In this document: positions 61,672 to 64,000 of the stretch, one piece after another
Layout of the letters: each line of letters opens with the position of its first letter
How positions within the stretch are numbered: the stretch's first letter is position 1
Source of the DNA: Flagellimonas chongwuensis
GTDB taxonomy: Bacteria > Bacteroidota > Bacteroidia > Flavobacteriales > Flavobacteriaceae
Length of the DNA stretch: 64,000 bases
Direction of reading: 5' to 3'
Assembly: GCF_013376415.1 (NCBI RefSeq)
Contig: NZ_WYET01000004.1
Location: 62,001-126,000, forward strand
The notes under the pieces: generated by a model
What the model saw: the letters and a program-made list of their open reading frames with translations, nothing else
Told to the model about the DNA's origin: nothing
Databases searched by the model: none
Translations under genes and position numbers: made by a program

Positions 61672-61790
61672 TAAATAGGTTAGTGTTCACGTTAAAGATG
61701 GCATTGTTGAACCATTGTTACAGTTTCGATTGTCTATAAATAGGTTAGTAGTGATTTTCATAGGTAGTTGAAAAAAAATAAAACTACCTA
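61672..61790. repeat. Direct repeat and hairpin between the hydrolase and menB
   Basis: TAAATAGGTTAGT occurs at 61672-61684 and 61737-61749. A 9-bp inverted repeat TAGGTAGTT/AACTACCTA spans 61761-61769 and 61782-61790 with an A-rich loop and no T run. They may be operator and regulatory elements of the divergent genes; nothing else is seen in this interval. Confidence 0.4.
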
Positions 61791-61927
61791 CAAGGATTGG
61801 CATACATTAAACTGTTGTCAATCATTAATTTAATCAAATTATTCTTTTAGTGGTGTCGGCAGGAGTAATTCAAAACCACCATGATCTAGAATTTCCGTTA
61901 TTTTGTGATTCAATAAAAACTACAACT

Positions 61928-62770
61928 ATGGAATCACCCAACTGGCAGACCGCCATGGAATTCGAAGATATTACCTATAAAAAATGTAATGGCGTGGCAC
62001 GTATCGCCTTTAACCGCCCCGATATACGCAATGCGTTCCGCCCCAAAACCACCAGCGAACTGTACAAAGCTTTTTACGATGCGCAAGAGGATACCTCCAT
62101 TGGGGTAGTGCTGCTTTCTGGCGAAGGACCATCTTCTAAGGATGGCAAATGGGCCTTTTGCAGCGGGGGCGACCAAAAGGCACGTGGACATAAAGGCTAC
62201 GTGGGTGACGATGGTTACCATCGCTTGAATATTTTAGAGGTACAGCGTTTGATTCGTTTTATGCCCAAAGTGGTCATTGCCGTAGTGCCCGGATGGGCCG
62301 TTGGGGGAGGGCACAGCCTACATGTGGTGTGCGATATGACCCTTGCCAGTAAGGAACATGCCATTTTTAAACAAACCGATGCCGACGTTACCAGTTTTGA
62401 CGGCGGCTACGGCTCCGCATATCTCGCCAAAATGGTAGGGCAAAAAAAGGCCCGTGAGATTTTCTTTTTAGGAAGGAACTATTCCGCACAAGAAGCATAT
62501 GAAATGGGGATGGTAAACGCTGTTATCCCTCATGATGAATTAGAGGATACTGCCTATCAATGGGCCCAGGAAGTCTTGGCCAAATCGCCCACATCCATAA
62601 AAATGCTAAAGTTTGCCATGAACCTTACAGACGATGGCATGGTCGGACAACAGGTGTTTGCTGGTGAAGCTACACGATTGGCCTACATGACGGACGAAGC
62701 AAAAGAGGGTAGAAACGCATTTTTGGAAAAGCGTAAACCGGATTTTGGCAAGGACAAGTGGATTCCGTAA
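61928..62770 (+). CDS. menB: 1,4-dihydroxy-2-naphthoyl-CoA synthase
   Basis: A 280-aa crotonase-fold enzyme from the ATG at 61928; the frame continues 26 codons further upstream but the sequence there is not protein-like. Motifs: ITYKKCNGVARIAFNRPDIR, FCSGGDQKARGHKGYVGDDG (oxyanion and MenB-specific loop), VVPGWAVGGGHSLHVVCDMT, and DADVTSFDGGYGSAYLAKMV with the MenB Ser/Asp residues. It forms the naphthoquinone ring of menaquinone from o-succinylbenzoyl-CoA. No other men gene lies in the window. Confidence 0.95.
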   Translation: MESPNWQTAMEFEDITYKKCNGVARIAFNRPDIRNAFRPKTTSELYKAFYDAQEDTSIGVVLLSGEGPSSKDGKWAFCSGGDQKARGHKGYVGDDGYHRLNILEVQRLIRFMPKVVIAVVPGWAVGGGHSLHVVCDMTLASKEHAIFKQTDADVTSFDGGYGSAYLAKMVGQKKAREIFFLGRNYSAQEAYEMGMVNAVIPHDELEDTAYQWAQEVLAKSPTSIKMLKFAMNLTDDGMVGQQVFAGEATRLAYMTDEAKEGRNAFLEKRKPDFGKDKWIP

Positions 62771-62811
62771 ATCAATTTACAGCTACCAATAAACAATTTA
62801 CAATTACCCAT

Positions 62812-62877
62812 TGTCATTTTTTGAAAGAGTGAAATGGGTTTAAGCATCTATATTTCTCGACTGTGCTCGAAATGACA
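62812..62877. repeat. Second copy of the dispersed TGTCATTT...AAATGACA repeat
   Basis: TGTCATTTT (from 62812) and TCGAAATGACA (to 62877) match the arms of the copy at 29190-29250, with a different loop. It overlaps the start of the tandem unit described next. Confidence 0.6.
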
Positions 62878-63100
62878 AGTAATGCACAACTGTAGTTGTC
62901 ACATCGAGCGCAGTTGAGATGCGTCTTGGATTGATTCAGGATGGCCCTAAATAGAAAAGAGCCCTGCCGTTATGGTCAAGACTCTTTTACGAGAACACTA
63001 TATGAAAATGAAAAAATTACTTTCGTTTTTTATTACATAATAAAAGTAGCTCACCTCTTCATTTCGTTGAAATTATTGTTGTGAAGTATCCGTTACCTGT
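62853..63100. repeat. Tandem duplicated non-coding unit, copy 1
   Basis: Pairs with the copy at 63190-63427. From 62916 to 63040 the two copies align with no gap (327-bp period) and only a few differences; outside that core they drift. The core holds AAAAGAG...CTCTTTT (62955-62961 with 62982-62988), a hairpin, and a 12-codon mini-ORF. It fills the gene-free stretch after menB. Confidence 0.8.
63002..63040 (+). CDS. 12-codon mini-ORF, copy 1
   Basis: ATG at 63002, stop TAA: MKMKKLLSFFIT. Repeated identically at 63329. It resembles the start of a signal peptide. Translation is unproven. Confidence 0.35.
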   Translation: MKMKKLLSFFIT

Positions 63101-63189
63101 TGTCATCTTTATATTTTATGTGATTCTGTACTTAGTTATTGGCTTGCCAGGGGGTATTTCTGACGCAGGATACGACTGAAGAATTTAGA

Positions 63190-63427
63190 TTTCTCGACTG
63201 CGCTCTAAATGATCAGAGTAGTTGCCATATCGAAGAGGAGTCGAGATGCGTCTTGGATTGATTCAGGATAGGCCCAAATAGAAAAGAGCCTTGCCGTTAT
63301 GGTCAAGACTCTTTTACGAGAACACTATATGAAAATGAAAAAATTACTTTCGTTTTTTATTACATAGTAAAACTACTACGAGAATTCCCGTAAACGAAAT
63401 TATTGTTGTGAAGTACCCTTTTCCTGT
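63190..63427. repeat. Tandem duplicated non-coding unit, copy 2
   Basis: See copy 1 (62853-63100). It begins with TTTCTCGACTGCGCTC, shared with the dispersed repeat family, includes the same hairpin (GAAAAGAGCC...GACTCTTTT) and mini-ORF, and ends with GAAATTATTGTTGTGAAGTA shared with copy 1. Confidence 0.8.
63329..63367 (+). CDS. 12-codon mini-ORF, copy 2
   Basis: ATG at 63329, stop TAG at 63365: MKMKKLLSFFIT, identical to copy 1 although the stop codon differs (TAG for TAA). The strict keeping of the ORF while flanks diverge may mean it is translated, or simply recent duplication. Confidence 0.35.
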   Translation: MKMKKLLSFFIT

Positions 63428-63460
63428 GGTTTTTCGAACCTTTTTGTATATCTCATCGAT

Positions 63461-64000
63461 TTATGGTACCGCTTTTACGATGTTCGACAGCACTCCGTTC
63501 ACATCAAAATACGGTTCCTCGGCCAAACCTGTCCGTACAACGACCAAGTCTTTGGAAGGAATCATAAATACATGCTGACCTTCAAAACCATTGCAAGAAA
63601 ACATATCCCTCGGCACATCGGGATATTTACCTTCTGCGTTCAGCCAAAAATGAGCACCGTAAGTGCCATTGGATTTAGCGGTTGGAGTTGTGATATAATC
63701 TACCCATGAAGCATCGAACAATTGTTCCCCGTTCCAATTTCCCTTGTCCAGATGCAATTGTCCAAAACGTGCCCAGTCCCGTGTACTCGCCCATGCGTAA
63801 GAAGAGCCCACATAATTTCCTGCAATATCCGCTTCCATAACCATGGAATACATCCCTATTTTATCGATTAAAGCGGAGTACGGGAAGTCCAAATACTCTT
63901 GATGGCTCCTAAATTGCTGCTTTAGTATTCCCGAAAGCAAATTTGTGGTTCCCGAAGAGTAGTTCCATATTTCTGTCGGTTTTGCAATCGCTTTTTTATC
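63461..64000 (-). CDS. Serine hydrolase, beta-lactamase fold (5' end outside the window)
   Basis: The frame is open to the window edge on the minus strand; the stop is at 63461. About 180 C-terminal residues are seen. They begin KAIAKPTEIWNYSSGTTNLL, with the Tyr-Ser-Ser-Gly motif that precedes the class C-like second active-site element, then MVMEADIAGNYVGSSYAWAS, GTYGAHFWLNAEGKYP, and FSCNGFEGQHVFMIPSKDLV. This is the 6-aminohexanoate-hydrolase/esterase-like group of penicillin-binding fold proteins. The SxxK nucleophile lies outside. Unlike the fusion at 57397 it shows no HTH in the visible part. Confidence 0.85.
   Translation of the reverse strand, partial: DKKAIAKPTEIWNYSSGTTNLLSGILKQQFRSHQEYLDFPYSALIDKIGMYSMVMEADIAGNYVGSSYAWASTRDWARFGQLHLDKGNWNGEQLFDASWVDYITTPTAKSNGTYGAHFWLNAEGKYPDVPRDMFSCNGFEGQHVFMIPSKDLVVVRTGLAEEPYFDVNGVLSNIVKAVP

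Noticed and set aside
62771..63460. CRISPR array in the repeat-rich region after menB
   Set aside because: Only two long units with a 327-bp period; there are no short regular repeats with unique spacers and no cas genes.

Overview
The window is a chromosomal segment of a member of the Bacteroidota, most probably a marine Flavobacteriaceae near Muricauda/Allomuricauda (genus is inference). Reasons: the fused LpxC/FabZ and HisIE proteins, a PorX-type PglZ response regulator (type IX secretion), a short 287-aa RpoD, TonB receptor plus DUF4249 lipoprotein pairs, and repeated TAnnTTTG promoter elements with few Shine-Dalgarno sequences. About 69 protein genes are supported, including short ones of 17 to 48 codons. 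I saw no tRNA, rRNA, CRISPR, prophage or transposase.

Layout. 1-9.4 kb: 3' end of topoisomerase IV subunit A, sterol-desaturase-like protein, XRE regulator facing an M14 peptidase, Lrp regulator, DinB protein, aroB, proline dehydrogenase, CPBP protease. 9.4-13.9 kb (minus): ald, small membrane proteins, a 43-aa exported peptide gene, tsaE and porX. 13.9-24.6 kb (plus): HD phosphohydrolase, then the lipid A and fatty acid cluster lpxD-lpxC/fabZ-lpxA-efp-second lpxD, sucD, fabG, a membrane VWA protein and an SPFH protein. 24.6-33.3 kb: a complete histidine operon, hisG-D-C-B-H-(GNAT)-A-(DinB)-(SMR)-F-IE, preceded by a His-rich leader peptide and a terminator/antiterminator pair that fit transcription attenuation.

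33.3-40.5 kb: an ECF sigma island. Sigma factor, anti-sigma-like protein, DUF4097-like protein, an outer-membrane protein, an overlapping 48-aa ORF and a DUF2807 lipoprotein lie on minus; a TonB receptor and DUF4249 lipoprotein lie on plus. Three sites of identical architecture (TGCAACC[C/T]-N15-GTCT) drive sigma, receptor and outer-membrane protein, so this reads as one regulon. 40.6-49.8 kb: VWA/MoxR-like pair, cysE-cysM, DUF2461, DUF72, acyl-CoA thioesterase and M19 dipeptidase. 49.9-52.4 kb: a protein with an Hpt-like domain lacking its phospho-histidine, an unknown protein, two tandem paralogous 32-33-aa microproteins, and rpoD. 52.6-57.3 kb: SF2 helicase, glycosyltransferase, and aguB-aguA for putrescine from agmatine.

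57.4-64 kb: an unusual XRE-HTH/DUF4870/beta-lactamase-fold fusion, a PorT-like barrel, an alpha/beta hydrolase whose signal peptide is split by a frameshift in a T5 run, menB, a tandem duplicated non-coding unit carrying an identical 12-codon mini-ORF, and the 3' part of a serine hydrolase.

The strongest candidates for undescribed biology are the three-part fusion protein, the microprotein pair beside the Hpt-like gene, the ECF regulon with its coupled 48-aa ORF, and the duplicated mini-ORF unit. All functions are inferred by reading the sequence; no database search was run.
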